Below, piece by piece: positions 1 through 11,616 of a stretch of 64,000 nucleotides of DNA. The stretch is from Capillidium heterosporum (Eukaryota > Entomophthoromycota > Entomophthoromycetes > Entomophthorales > Capillidiaceae), in contig WBMQ01000009.1 of NCBI GenBank assembly GCA_016630905.1, positions 310,001 to 374,000 on the forward strand, given 5' to 3'. How positions within the stretch are numbered: the stretch's first letter is position 1; each line of letters starts with the position of its first letter. A program made the translations under genes and the position numbers. Under the pieces are notes generated by a model. It saw nothing but the letters and a program-made list of their open reading frames with translations, searched no databases and was not told where the DNA came from.

Positions 1-1137
1 TAGTTAGAGGTGAAATCTATTATTAAAATGTTTTAAATAATCTAAACATAACTATACCTTGTTGAGTTATTCAAATTTCGAAAGTTGGAGTTTCTACACC
101 TTTCTTATTTCGAAGTTTGACGGATGCCGCTACCCGAACTTTAGGGAGGCTTGGAAATAGCGTTGGCAGCTAGCATCGAACGAAGATTTTGATACAAGGT
201 TTAAATTTCACATTTCCTCCCCATTGCCATATTCCCGCTTTCGTCTAAAGGGAAAGGGAATAGTCTATTTCAAAGGTTGATTTTTGAGAGGGTTGGTAAA
301 GTTTATTGTAGCTTGCAAGCTACTAAAACTTGACCACTCAACTAAGGGTTTTTAATGGAAGCTGGTAGCCACAAATATCCTAAAGATGTTCTCATCTACC
401 AAGCTAGTCAAAGTAAGATTTGAAATCCCAAATGTACAAAGCTTTAAAACTTGACGATTCATATCGTAGTATAGCTCGAGCCGATTCGTAAAACAGCTGG
501 ACTCTTTTAAGCTACAACGTCAGTACTACTACTGTCAGTAAAAGTTAGTGTATGAAAAGCCGTAACTTGGTAAGATCTTCTACCTATATTTGTGCCAAAA
601 GTCTTACTTTTGATTGTGAAGCAAAGTCTACTCTATTCTCAAACTATAAAAGGAAGCTTTTCCTTGAGACTTTTTAATTAGTTCATATTTAGTAAGATGC
701 TAAAAGAGCTTATAGAAGCGAAGCTTATGGTGGAAGTACTACGTTTACAAAAACTAAATAGCATTATAGACGCTTATATATGATACATATATACATGGAT
801 ATGTAACTCTGAATGCCATCCTATATACAATTTCTAACACCATCCAGCGTATTAATTCGTCATAGTAACGATAAATTAGCAAAGTTGAGGCTGATTCCTG
901 GCAATTGTTCCAGCAAAATGAGGATTCAACAAAAAATTAATAATACAGGCAGTAGTTATGGATTTATAGCAAATTTAATAGAAGCGAAGGGTTAGAAATA
1001 TAGAAAAGATGTAGTACTTTAAACTGAGTATACATCCAAGACATCAATCGGTAGCATTCCCCTTCATCACTAGAGGCCATCTTCCCAACTGCTGGAAGGT
1101 ATGAGGTCGATGCAAATTAAAAGACTGGTAAGTCTGC
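1..1137. other. AT-rich spacer, no supported gene
   Basis: No open frame here resembles a known family. A 60-residue open frame at 813-995 (+) has no start context or domain. Its tail (KINNTGSS) faintly resembles an equally unexplained frame at 7962-8216, so both may be relics of one sequence. Confidence 0.5.
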
Positions 1138-1923
1138 TCATAGAAAGCGATGTCCCAATTCAAACTTTCCATCTTCCAATTCCGACAAGTCAATAGAAGT
1201 CTTGGCCAATGTCAAAATACTTTCCAACTCAAAGTCGGTAAAAGTGATTGCTGTATTGACGTGTTTGTTGAGGTAAGCTAACGAGACGTGATCCAACCGT
1301 TTGGACCTAACTTTAACAACATCTTGCATATCGTTAACTAGATTGGCGATCATATCATGATAGATTTGAGGCGATTGTAGCTTTAGGACTATGTTGCGGT
1401 TACCAGCTTTTGGGATAGCTATACCTTCAACTTTAGGTTTTAGTAAATTGGTGCTGGGTTGTAGATAGTTGGATAAAACTTGGGTAACTCCGTTGACTAG
1501 TTTAGGGACGTCCATTTGGGGAACGGTTATGAACCCGGTCATTGAGCAGTGAGGGTGGTACAGGTGGGCTTCATTGGGGCCAAATTTGATACGTGATAAC
1601 CTGTAGAACTCTTTGATCGATTTGGACAGTTTAGAGTTGAGGTTAGGTTCCAAGTATACGATGAACCTACGTTTGACTGGTAGGACCTTAGGGGCCAACA
1701 AACTTTCCTGGTAAAAGTAGGAGTTGTAGCTGGGAGACCGATGGGGGTGATGTAAACTGGGGTTAGTAGTAGTAGCCAGGTCGGGGTTGGTGTTGGCTAC
1801 AACTGTCATCAATAATTCTTGGGCTTTACTGTGATTTCTAGATAATGTTGTTGACTTCTTGTAGCCCAATGTTTCGTCATATTGGAACAAGCTCTCGATA
1901 GCTAAAGCGGTTGGGGTTAACAT
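1138..1923 (-). CDS. 2H phosphoesterase-like protein
   Basis: A single-exon frame of 261 residues. The two signature motifs of the 2H phosphoesterase fold are present: HCSMTG (His at about residue 125) and HVSLAY (His at about residue 212), about 87 residues apart, as in families that cleave cyclic or 2',3'-phosphate bonds on RNA or nucleotides (LigT, CPDase and UBASH3-type domains). Residues 1-80 are low-complexity with no domain I recognise; the fold begins near VKRRFIVYLEP. No signal peptide or membrane segment is seen, so it is probably cytosolic or nuclear. The substrate cannot be read from the sequence. The nearest upstream start is used and no splice signal is needed. It stands alone with long AT-rich spacers on both sides. 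Confidence 0.75.
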   Translation of the reverse strand: MLTPTALAIESLFQYDETLGYKKSTTLSRNHSKAQELLMTVVANTNPDLATTTNPSLHHPHRSPSYNSYFYQESLLAPKVLPVKRRFIVYLEPNLNSKLSKSIKEFYRLSRIKFGPNEAHLYHPHCSMTGFITVPQMDVPKLVNGVTQVLSNYLQPSTNLLKPKVEGIAIPKAGNRNIVLKLQSPQIYHDMIANLVNDMQDVVKVRSKRLDHVSLAYLNKHVNTAITFTDFELESILTLAKTSIDLSELEDGKFELGHRFL

Positions 1924-4019
1924 CTTGAGATTGGTAAGGCTTTCGATTAAGGTTGGGATTGGAATTGGGTTAGTAGGTGAAGGTGAGGATAGAGCTGATT
2001 AGTATTGAATAAATAAATAGAACTGGAGTCGAACGATGTTGGAATTGAAAGATATTTATAAATAAAGAGCGTGGGAAATTCAAGTAGTTCGATGTTGGCC
2101 GGTTGGATAAACTACAATGTTAGGCCTCAAGTTAACGGTATTCTTTTCTAGAAGTGTTTTTAAATCTTTGTATTTTGGTTAGAAACTTTAGTTGAATTTA
2201 GAATGGAAATGGGTTACATGCTCCCTTTTATACTACTTTTCAAATGTTGGTTTCTTCCGATTCGTTATTTTTAAAAGCTCTAGGTTTTGGGCCGTTGATT
2301 TGCACTTGCTGTTAATTTATTAGTTTAGAGAAGTCACCTGCCTTATAATCTACCCCACCTTTAGCTCAATTTACCAAGTTATTTATAGATTTCTGCGTTG
2401 AAATTTCTTGGTTGGCTTGCATTTCAAATGTAAGACTTTAATGTTTGATCCTAGTTGGCTGCATCTTTAATTAGGAGCGATCAAACTTACCTAGTTTACT
2501 GATGTAACGTTATTACTAGCTAATAAATGGTGTAAAAGCTTGGTAGTTTAGAATCAAATGAACTAATTTTTTGTAAATACTGAGCGACTGCAAGCTGCTT
2601 TATAGTGAGCACGTTTCAAAAATTACAAATAGGTTCAGGCTAATTAGAAACGCATTCCTACAATTTCGATCACAAAAATCAACCGGCTTTCTACAAGCTC
2701 TACTTAACAAACCCTATACAGTTTATTTGAACAAAACATCGCCATCTAAGAAAAGAAATCTACTCATGCCATTTTGGCATATCAACAGACTTGTCAAAAG
2801 CTATGGAAAGAAATTTGCTACAAATTAATTTTTTGTATAGGTTAAACTCAATACGACATATCAACACAAATACCTTTAAATTACTAATTTAAGCTCCCCA
2901 TATCCATTTACTTTGTACGCAACACTAATTCAAGTTGAAAACCCCTCTTGCTGAAGACTAGAATACGATTTCGTAATCAACACCCTCTATCAAGTCATTT
3001 GAATTCGCAGTATAGACATCCAAACCGGTAGGGGATAAAGGATATATATAGAGAAATGACATTCCATATTTATTTGAAAGCACCACCTACCAAAAGTAGC
3101 CTATAGCTCATATTTAGGTTCGGTGGTAATTCTCTATAGTTTGGATGGACTTTCCAGAAGTATAATTGATTTGGCTTATAAATGCAATGTTGGGATAGCG
3201 ATAACAATAATTTATATCAGATTTAATGTATTAAAGCCGTTTTCATCGGGGATAGCATCCCATTTTATTGCTTGTTTGTAACTTTATCATCAGTTGAAAG
3301 TAATCAATATGCTGATAAGAATCGCTAAAATGAGATGATAGCTCTTGTAAAGAAGCTGATTAAAATATACTGCCAATGCGCTCTAATTAAAAAAATATAT
3401 ATCAGTAGAAGGCTTTAATTGTTGATGGACTCTAGAGCTAAGACGGGGTACCTATATTAAGTTGAATTTGGCAAGTTACAGTACTTTGCTTTGATAGTAA
3501 TAGGGTTATAAAATATTTTATATAACAGATGGCACTGAGCCATGGAAGTACGGTATCGGATACAACCTATGTTATAAAAATATTTGAAAAGTAGAAAATT
3601 TTAAAATACCAGTTTCGGGCATTAGCCTTATTTTTATATATGAGAATACCTTTCAAATATAGTTTTAACATGCAAGAGGTAAACCCACATCTATCGAAAC
3701 CAATAGGTATAAACTATCCCTCTATAAAAGAAAGTACCAGCATGTACTTTGCAAATTTGTAAGTCCAAGTATCAAATCCTCCTTATATATAGAACTGTAC
3801 TTGTACTAGCTTTATTGAAAATTTAAAACCGTATGCTTGCTTCTGAATCCAATTGATATGTATACTGACTTTAGTGTAGACTGTGGGACCTTTTGGATAG
3901 AGCACTTGTCACTTGAGATGAAGTTGATGATACTGATATGCTTTTTAAGATTTTCCTGACTCACGAGGAGTAAATCAAAATATATGTTATAACCAGGTAC
4001 CAAATTTTAGATTTGCAAT
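1924..4019. other. AT-rich spacer
   Basis: About 2.1 kb without a recognisable gene. A TTATAAATA-like element near 2050-2066 lies about 130 bp upstream of the phosphoesterase ATG and could be its TATA region. Nothing else can be supported. Confidence 0.5.
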
Positions 4020-4649
4020 TCAAAGTTAAACTTTTGATACCCTCATCAGAATTTGCATAAGCCTGGTACTCGGCGCTGAAGAAGTTACTGTAGGCGACGT
4101 TACAGGTCCCGAAGCTGGAGATAGTAAGCTTGGCTCTGTAAGCAGCTAGGGGTAAGGCGTTAGTAACTAAGCCAGTGAGATTCTAATCCAGGATGCTAAT
4201 TTTCAAGTATTCTTGAATGTTCAAAGGTTTAGGTATCAAGGTCTACAAGCCCTTTGTACAGGAAGGAGGAGATATTTTGGTGAAGCTTGTGTTGGAGCAG
4301 TTGGGGTTGCTGATGATTCGTTTTATTTTTAGGATATGCCACCATCTTCTTTTATTGGCTTACTGAAGCTATGATAACCTACCGCAACTGTAACTTCGGC
4401 AAGGAGAACCTGGGAATAGTAGGCTGAAGTGAAGATGGCTCTATCGTTTAAACTGAAACCGGGACAGAAATAGATACCGTTGCACTGTAAGGATATGAGG
4501 ATGGAGTGTTCAAATTGATGAGCTTTCTGTCCACTGATAATATGCTTACTTTTATAAGCTTTGGGTTTGGGAAGCTGTACAGATTTGTGAAATTTGATAT
4601 TTATGGAGTTGAAGAATCCGAAGGCCATACTTGAATAGCATATCAGCAA
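4020..4649 (-). pseudogene. Decayed trypsin-like serine protease (S1 family)
   Basis: The minus-strand frame 4329-4649 contains a run that follows the N-terminal chymotrypsin fold: HSILISLQCNGIYFCPGFSL, then FTSAYYS where the catalytic TAAHC block is expected, then EVTVAVGYHS. Both the histidine and the cysteine of the active-site block are missing. Downstream, across stops and frame changes, a further piece with AKLTISSFGTCNVAYSNFF (about 4035-4130) suits the C-terminal half. The Asp and Ser of the triad are not identifiable. I infer a dead protease gene. Stop codons, lost active-site residues and frame changes agree with this, but the family assignment rests on pattern only. Confidence 0.5.
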
Positions 4650-5944
4650 TTAGATCTATTAGAGTACATCGACCGTGACCCAAAAGTTTGAAATTTGACG
4701 TATCTTTGATCGAAATTTTTCTTTCTATTCAGACTTCCTGAGCACATATTTTAGCAAATTTCGATCAAAATATATGTACAGGCAACTATTCCTTGGGCCA
4801 TAGTTATAAAAAGATATCGACAGAGCTTGGAAAGGATTCAAACTTTTGTACCTATCTGATATTCAAGCACTGGTCTTTTAGTATCATTCTGTCGTAAAAT
4901 TTAGCTAATAATGCAATAAAACTTTAGTTTTCCTATTATATACACTTCCGTTGTAAAAAAGCAATTTTATTATGTATTGCAAATTTGTATATAATAAATC
5001 CAATCATCAACCAAAGGAACAGCTCTATGAAAAGTACAAAGAAAATTTGGTTCCTGAAGGATTTAAATATTTTTTATTTGTCTGATCTTCAAATATACTG
5101 CCATTTCAACGGTATCCTATCGAATAATATAACTACTGTCGTAATTTTAAATTTAAGTTGTTTAGCGCATGTAATTTTGCTATAAACCAAATGTACTATA
5201 GGAATTTGATAATTTATTTAAAAAGGTATGCCCTGAGGCTATATACCACATTTGAGTTCGCTACGAGAGCATCCTCTTCATTCGATATATAGCTTCACTT
5301 TGGATAGCTATATAAAATAGCATCGATTATCGATGTACTATAAAAAACTTTGAACACAAGCATCTATATGCAGTTTCTTCAAACATTGATATAAATGAAG
5401 CTTTCACTCTAATCGGAATAAAATTTGGGATTCCTGGGATAATTTCCATACTTTGAAATAGCTATATTTATGCATTTACTTGAAGACGATGAAGAGCAGA
5501 ACCTGACTTATCACAATTTGTATAAATTGTATTTGTGGTGTTGTTAGCAGTTTCTCCTTTCCGATTTACCAAGAATTAAAAGATACTTAGTTGAATTAAA
5601 ATTTTGTAGTACAGTAAATAGAAACACATATATCAATAGTCGATGCGATATAATATTTTGAGGCCATTAATTTATTAATAGAATATATAAAGATAGTATG
5701 TTAAGACTTTAAACAAAGTAATGAACTTCATAATCTTCTACAGATTTGTCTATAAAACGAATATTAAAAAATGAAAACTAAATACTTGGAAATTAAACTG
5801 TAAGACGAATGTATATATCTCTTGGTAAAACTTTGAACAATAAAATATTTAGTTTTAAATAATTTGAATACATAATATAAGATTATACTAACTGTCGCTA
5901 CCTTCAAAGTTAGTGATCTTCTCCAATCAACATAAAAGTATAGG
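4650..5944. other. AT-rich spacer
   Basis: No supported coding sequence. The short open frame at 4985-5185 (+) is AT-driven and resembles nothing. The spacer separates the protease relic from the RING relic. Confidence 0.45.
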
Positions 5945-6450
5945 TAGCATATATCTAAAGATAGTTTTTTACAGCAAGGGCATAATTTGTTCAGGCAAAG
6001 CCATCGGTTAATACAGTTCCTATAGAAATGGTGGCTGCAGCCAAGCTTTTGTAAAGTACATTTACTCTTAAAACTACGATGGCAGATTTGTATACCAGGT
6101 CACCCTTTCTCAATTTTCTTGTTATTAGATAGTCGAGCCCCTTTAAGCCTGCTTCAAGATCAAGGTTCACATTGATACAATTTCCCTTACCAAAAGCTAT
6201 CTTTAAGGATTTCAATGCTGAAAAACGAAATTAATAATAGTATCTAATTCTTCAACAAAAAATTCCTCATCAAACTTGAATACTGGAAAATTGTCGACAG
6301 CTCTCTTCAACACAATAATAATCAGTACTTTAGGGATGCCAAATAGAACACCTAACAAAATCATGTATATGGATACGATTATAAAGCATAAAACTTGTGC
6401 AAAGCAAATCAATAACATATTGAATGTAAATAGTGCTAGGAGGATCAATA
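5945..6450 (-). pseudogene. Broken paralogue of the RING-H2 membrane ubiquitin ligase
   Basis: Two minus-strand frames match consecutive parts of the intact RING gene at 11617-12902. The frame 6212-6448 carries the last membrane segment and the basic linker, with NFPVFKFDEEF against NFPVYRFDKAI in the intact gene. The frame 5991-6215 carries LKIAF and KLRKGDLVY, which match LKLIF and LKEDDLIC. One base later in register the RING resumes as QICHRSF, then GCSHHFYRNCINRWL, then CPCC. The zinc ligands Cys-x-His-x2-His-x2-Cys and Cys-Pro-Cys-Cys survive, but the first cysteine is replaced by tyrosine exactly where the frame breaks (near 6088-6094). The sequence up to about 6480 may hold more of the 5' end. 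It is not expected to make a working ligase. Confidence 0.72.
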
Positions 6451-6640
6451 GTAGTTATAACCCATCATCACTCAATCCCTCCTCATAATATAGCACTACT
6501 TTATTCCCTATAAATTGTGATACAAATATCAATATGAAAACTGAACCTTTTAGAAAGTAGTAGAAATTAGTTAAATTAATTAGAGTATATACTCAAAAGC
6601 TATAGATTTGTTCAGATTCAAAAATAGTTACCTTTTTAAC

Positions 6641-7183
6641 TTATTGATAATCAGATGGTGTCAATACAACTGGAACTAAAGTGCAGTGGATTACAAGATA
6701 CATGAGAAGAATCTTACTGTAAGGTCCAGGGAAATACCACTGGATCCAACTAATGATGGCATCATATTGCGAACTAATGACGTGGTGGGTGAGGAAAGCA
6801 AAGCTAACGCCCACCACTGCATTAGTAACAAAGGACTGGATTCTCCGGAGGGCAGGTCGGATCGCCAAGTAGAGGAGGTACACCATAAGGAGTGCCCACA
6901 CGACCGTAGTCACATCCCAGTTCCAAGAGGGGATAGAGGGGACATACGAAGGCTTGGGTGCGGACTGGGGCTGGACCGGAGGGGCCCCATCAGGTGAAGG
7001 TTGGGAAGCAGCCGATGCTACCATATTGGGATCAAAGGTAGGGGTAGGCTGAGAGGTTAACGTGGGCTCGAAAGGGTTGATCGTATTAGTAATATTAATC
7101 GCCCAGAGGAGGTGAGATCCAAGGGTGGCAAGGATTGTTAACAGGTAATAAGAGGTAGGGAGGACAGGGGGATTAGACCACAT
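6641..7183 (-). CDS. Proline-rich multi-pass membrane protein of unknown function (intact copy)
   Basis: A 180-residue frame. I do not recognise the family. It has a hydrophobic N-terminus (about residues 11-31, LLTILATLGSHLLWAINI), a Pro/Ser/Gln-rich linker (about 40-88) and two or three further hydrophobic segments (about 92-110, 119-136, 157-175). A basic RPALRR stretch lies between the second and third. A second copy with a one-base deletion lies at 55509-56023 (+). The two agree best over the N-terminus and over WALLMVYLL to YFPGPYS, and a shared upstream stretch ends in tttcag just before the start. That could be a splice acceptor, so a 5' exon may be missing from this model. A 42-bp in-frame GT-AG interval near the 3' end (from GPYS) may be a facultative intron. 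The duplication shows the sequence is mobile or recently copied, but gives no function. Confidence 0.6.
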   Translation of the reverse strand: MWSNPPVLPTSYYLLTILATLGSHLLWAINITNTINPFEPTLTSQPTPTFDPNMVASAASQPSPDGAPPVQPQSAPKPSYVPSIPSWNWDVTTVVWALLMVYLLYLAIRPALRRIQSFVTNAVVGVSFAFLTHHVISSQYDAIISWIQWYFPGPYSKILLMYLVIHCTLVPVVLTPSDYQ

Positions 7184-10100
7184 AGAAATACTATGCTGAA
7201 ACAGGGAGATGAGTAAAGAGACAAGACTTTATTCAAAACTAAGAAGCGAAAGCAGGCTGTCGCAACAGCTATGGCTTTACTTTATTTAGAATAGTTTACT
7301 GTTAAGATTACTATATACTTATGCAAGTATTAAATCCTAAATAATGATAAATATATGTAAATTTTAGATTATTTTTATAGTTTCAAAAGATATATCAATC
7401 TCCATTAATAATTTACTGATCCAAGCTATATTAATATCTATTCATTAAATTAGTTACCTCAACCTATTGTAGAAAATTCAACTCTATTTCATCAATAGAC
7501 TAAAGAATCTAGCTCATTTATACTGATTCCACCATCAGAGGGAGTATAATTCACTTTATTGACAGATTCCTTCACACAGGATAGGTCATTGGAATCATCT
7601 GCAACATCAAAAAGAGCAAATTATATAACATTAATCGACACATCTGTAAAATTCAAGTTTTTTGAATAATCTTAAATATCGACTAGTTCAACGTCTAAAG
7701 TTTTAGATGTTAATAAAATGGTATTACAGGTCAAATCCATAAAGCCGATAGTTCCATTTTTGTTTTAAGCGTCCTCACTTAGGTTGGAATTCATAGAGTT
7801 AGAAACTGAGGTAGCTGTGTATGATGCTTTTCATGTAGCTAAATTGTAAAATTTATAATTCTAATCAAAATATATTTATAAATGATGTCCTCCAGAATCT
7901 TAACCAATATGTGACATAATAAAATACTTGAGTATCCCACATCCTGTTCAGTGTTACTATATTGAGAAATATCGGTTGCAATATCATGATGCTATTTCTC
8001 CCTAGGTATAAAGGTTGGAAGATTTATAAAGGGTTAACTTTACTGAAAAATTTAGCCAATGAGTTTAATACAATAGAGCACGAGCTAGAATTTAATTCAT
8101 CAGCACTATCTATGTTTGAGAACAAAATCGCAGCAACTATTAATACTGCTGGCAGTAGTTTACGAATTAAATTGGTATTTATATGGAAATCTATAAAGAA
8201 AATATTTGCCAAATAATTGGAAAATTAAACTATAAGATAATATATAGCCAACATAAATTATATAATAAATGTGTTTTATATACAATCTCACCAATTTATA
8301 AACCTTATGAACCTATTATATTATTAAATTAGTACCCATTATACTTAATATAAAAACAATCTAGTAATTTACTAAACTTAGTCAATCAGCTTAAAAATTG
8401 GTGCAGAATATACTTAAAAGTAACTCTCCTATAAAGAGTAATATTTGCTTATATAAAGCCATTTATCAACATAGTATTTATAAAAACAATAGTTACTGTA
8501 ACCAAAATTGAGAATATTTCTCTAGAGAATCAGCTTGACAATCCTTCTAGTTGGTTGAACTCTAGTCCTAAAGTCGTTTCGATCCAGCAATATATTAGGT
8601 TTCAGTTGTATAAGAATAATCAATTGTAGAAAGACGGATTCTTAGCACAAACGCAGAACCTTTAAGCTGAACCAACTGACCGATTCCACAATGAATACCA
8701 ATTATGTTTGCAAGTCGCAACACTTTATGAACGTACTATCCTGGCATATTTTCAAGATATAATAGCTACAAGCTGCCTTCTTGATGAAGCACTCGCTATC
8801 GGTATCTCCATCCATCCGTCTACCTCTACTCCTGCTCCTATATAAATCCCCCTGGCAAGTGATTATTTAATAGTAAATATTTCGACTCCTTTTTGTATCG
8901 ACCTTCTGTAACTGTTAAATTAACCAGGATTAGAATAAAAATATTACCAGCTTAGATTAACTCAAAATTAAGACTAAGATTAGTAAAATCAGCATTAGAT
9001 TAGAATCGCTCAGAACTAGGATTAGTGTTGATTAGACTGAATTAATCATTATAGTCCTGATAGATATTGCCGTACCCCTTAACCTTACCACGACGGAGGC
9101 CTCCTTTACTTCTATGAATCGACTCTAGGTCCAAATTACAACTAAAGTATCAGCTGTCAAAGCAATGGCCTTGAGCTTTTTTAGTTTCATTGATGTGCTC
9201 ACCACTACATTGGCTTCAAGTCTAGCCTGATATCCCTTGAGAGACTTCTCTACAATTACAGCTTAAATTTTATAAAATGCTACTTTAAAGTAACAATAGT
9301 AGAACTTACTATTAAACCATTCATTACTCCAAGTCCTAATGATTAATAGAAGTGTTCTTCTAAACCTGCCTCAAGGTACCTACCATTACTACTCTTTATA
9401 AGCTCTAAAATTAAGAGCTTCCATAGTAAAGGTCAAAACATAGCTATAGTTTCTTAGAGAACTTTCAATCAAATTTAAAGATAATTCATCTACAGTTTTC
9501 TTCAACATCGTTTTAATGAAGGAATCCAAGACATATAATGTATTTAAAGATTTAATATATTGTTGAAAATATACATGAATAGAACAGTCCTAATGTTATT
9601 AATATACACACGTTTACAAAAAATATGGGTCATCCGAACTGAGTGAAGCGGTTAGCAATCCTACTAAAGTTGCTCTCATTCACCCAGATTGATATCTTCG
9701 TCGCTGTAAATGAGACTTGGTGTTACTAAAGCAACTTACAATATATTAAAACGGAAACTTTCAAAAGGTAGTATGCGCTAGTTAGTGCTAGTAAAATAGA
9801 TATGTGAGATGTACAACATGATAAGGATATTCGAATTTTGGAGAATCTGAAAGCGTTTACTAAGCAATACAGGAGTATAATGAGGATTGAAAGATAGTAA
9901 TATATATTGAGAGTACATCACCTTCGTGCCTGTAAAACAATTTTATCGAAAACTTCATCTATTTAAATATAAATAAAACATAGCTACAAGCTACCTATCA
10001 TATTGATCCAGAGATAAGCTCACAGTATAGCTTTATTACATTTTATTTTTTAAATATTCAATACATTTCACGAAATCCAACATTCCAAGCCATCGTAAAA

Positions 10101-11060
10101 GAGCAGAAGATGTATAGCTCGAAACTAGTGATTCTTCAGGTAAACCATCTTTAAACTTTTGCTTACTACAGGCTCTTGACTGTCTATAGATAAATATGAA
10201 GTAGATTAGATACTGGTTAAAATTGGTATATTATCACTCGAATTTAAATATTTGATATACATATCTTTTTATACTGCGAGGTTGTAGGACTTTTGGAATA
10301 TATCTTTTTATAATATGATTGTAAGTAAAAACATGAAAAAAATACACTCCCTATATACAATATCTTGTAGTTACGGTTAATATGCAGTGAAATACAACAG
10401 TTAGCAATATATCGCATACTTTGTAGTTGTCGAATTAAATTGATTCCAAATGATATTTTTTATCATAAGTATATACTAAAGGTTTAAGTAAATCGAAGCT
10501 ATTCTTGTGGATGAACATATAAAGCCAATTATTCTATTATATTAGTATTTAAATTACTAATAGTGAACATATATTATCACGGTTTAGTTTTTATTTTTAC
10601 AGCATTTGATAGCTACGAAAATTACTCCGACATTTAGAGAACCTCCTTAAATTTCTTAGTGTCACACCTTTGAATCCCATTCCAAGTCACAAGCTTTCAG
10701 ACGGATAAAAAGGTAGCTGTAGCTAAAACTTTGCAAGAAAAGCCAAGGATGGTGATCTACCTAAATGAAAAGGATCACAAGCCTTGCTATATTTGGATAT
10801 TCCAGGCTGTGGGGTAGCTGATCTACTAGCTAATCCAGCAATTTCAAACTTTGAAATGTTGGAAAAGCCTTGCCTAAATAGGATCTATAGCTCTTCGGGA
10901 ATTGGTGAATTGGGTATATGAAGGAATGTAATCTATTCAAGAAATAAAGGATTAAGCATAGTAATGGTGCACAAGTATACATATTTGTCTATATATAGAT
11001 ACTCAACTTACGTGGAGGTGCTTCTGACATGAACAGTAGTTTGTTTCAGCCAGGTATCCC
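7184..11060. other. Long AT-rich spacer with a GATTAG-rich patch
   Basis: Nearly 4 kb without a recognised gene. The frame 7962-8216 (+, 84 residues) begins plausibly but has no domain. A minus-strand stretch near 9105-9270 is open and lysine-rich but fragmentary. At about 8925-9060 the hexamer GATTAG and close variants recur at irregular spacing. Confidence 0.45.
8925..9060. repeat. Degenerate GATTAG/AGGATTAG-rich patch
   Basis: Within about 135 bp, GATTAG or a one-base variant recurs at least six times (ggattagaat, agattaact, agattagta, tagattagaat, ggattagtg, gattagact). Spacing is irregular, so it is not a clean tandem array. It could be a decayed minisatellite. It is not a canonical TTAGGG telomere tract. 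Confidence 0.35.
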
Positions 11061-11079
11061 TTGAGTTGCCACTAAAATT

Positions 11080-11310
11080 CCTTTATCTTTACATTAGTAA
11101 CCCTGGCAGTTTTGCTGGTTTGTAATATATTTGGCTAACTTTACTAATGAATGTTGAGAATAGGAATAATGTCTTTCAAAGCTTATAAGTTTGTGGGCTT
11201 TAAAACATATAAAGCACTTCTCTAATAAACCTCCTTGAAGGGCAATGGATAAGGAAGGGAGTTGTTGGCCTGAAAAAGGTGTAGCCAATATATCTTTTAT
11301 TAGCAAAAAC
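11080..11310 (-). pseudogene. Possible second serine-protease fragment
   Basis: The frame 11094-11306 contains FSGQQLPSLSIALQ followed by C-x2-C and LISFERHYSYSQ. In order this resembles ISGQ, ILISLQ, CNGIYFC and FTSAYYSQ of the decayed protease at 4.3 kb. No catalytic triad residue can be placed. The resemblance is weak and the call is tentative; it could be an unrelated small open frame. Confidence 0.28.
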
Positions 11311-11616
11311 TAACAATAACAGTTAAATAGAATCAAGTTTCTTGAGTCGGCCGGACTAGTTACATTTTCAGTGGCAAATATCCGCTTTAGACGTACCTGT
11401 AGATATCAGGGGATTGGCACCATCATAACCGTAGTTAGGCAGTGTTACAAATTTAAGGATATCCTGTATATTAGTGAATTGAATTGAACATATACCCTCG
11501 GTCGTATGTGAGTATACTTTGCTATAAAAGTGATGAGCTAGCCACTTCTTTCTTTAAAATTTGTTTTATAGGTGCTTCAGGTGTATATAATAATATAACC
11601 AATATTATACTCAAAC

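Noticed and set aside
8925-9060. Telomere-like tract
   Set aside because: The GATTAG units are irregular and do not form a TTAGGG-type tandem array; genes continue on both sides.
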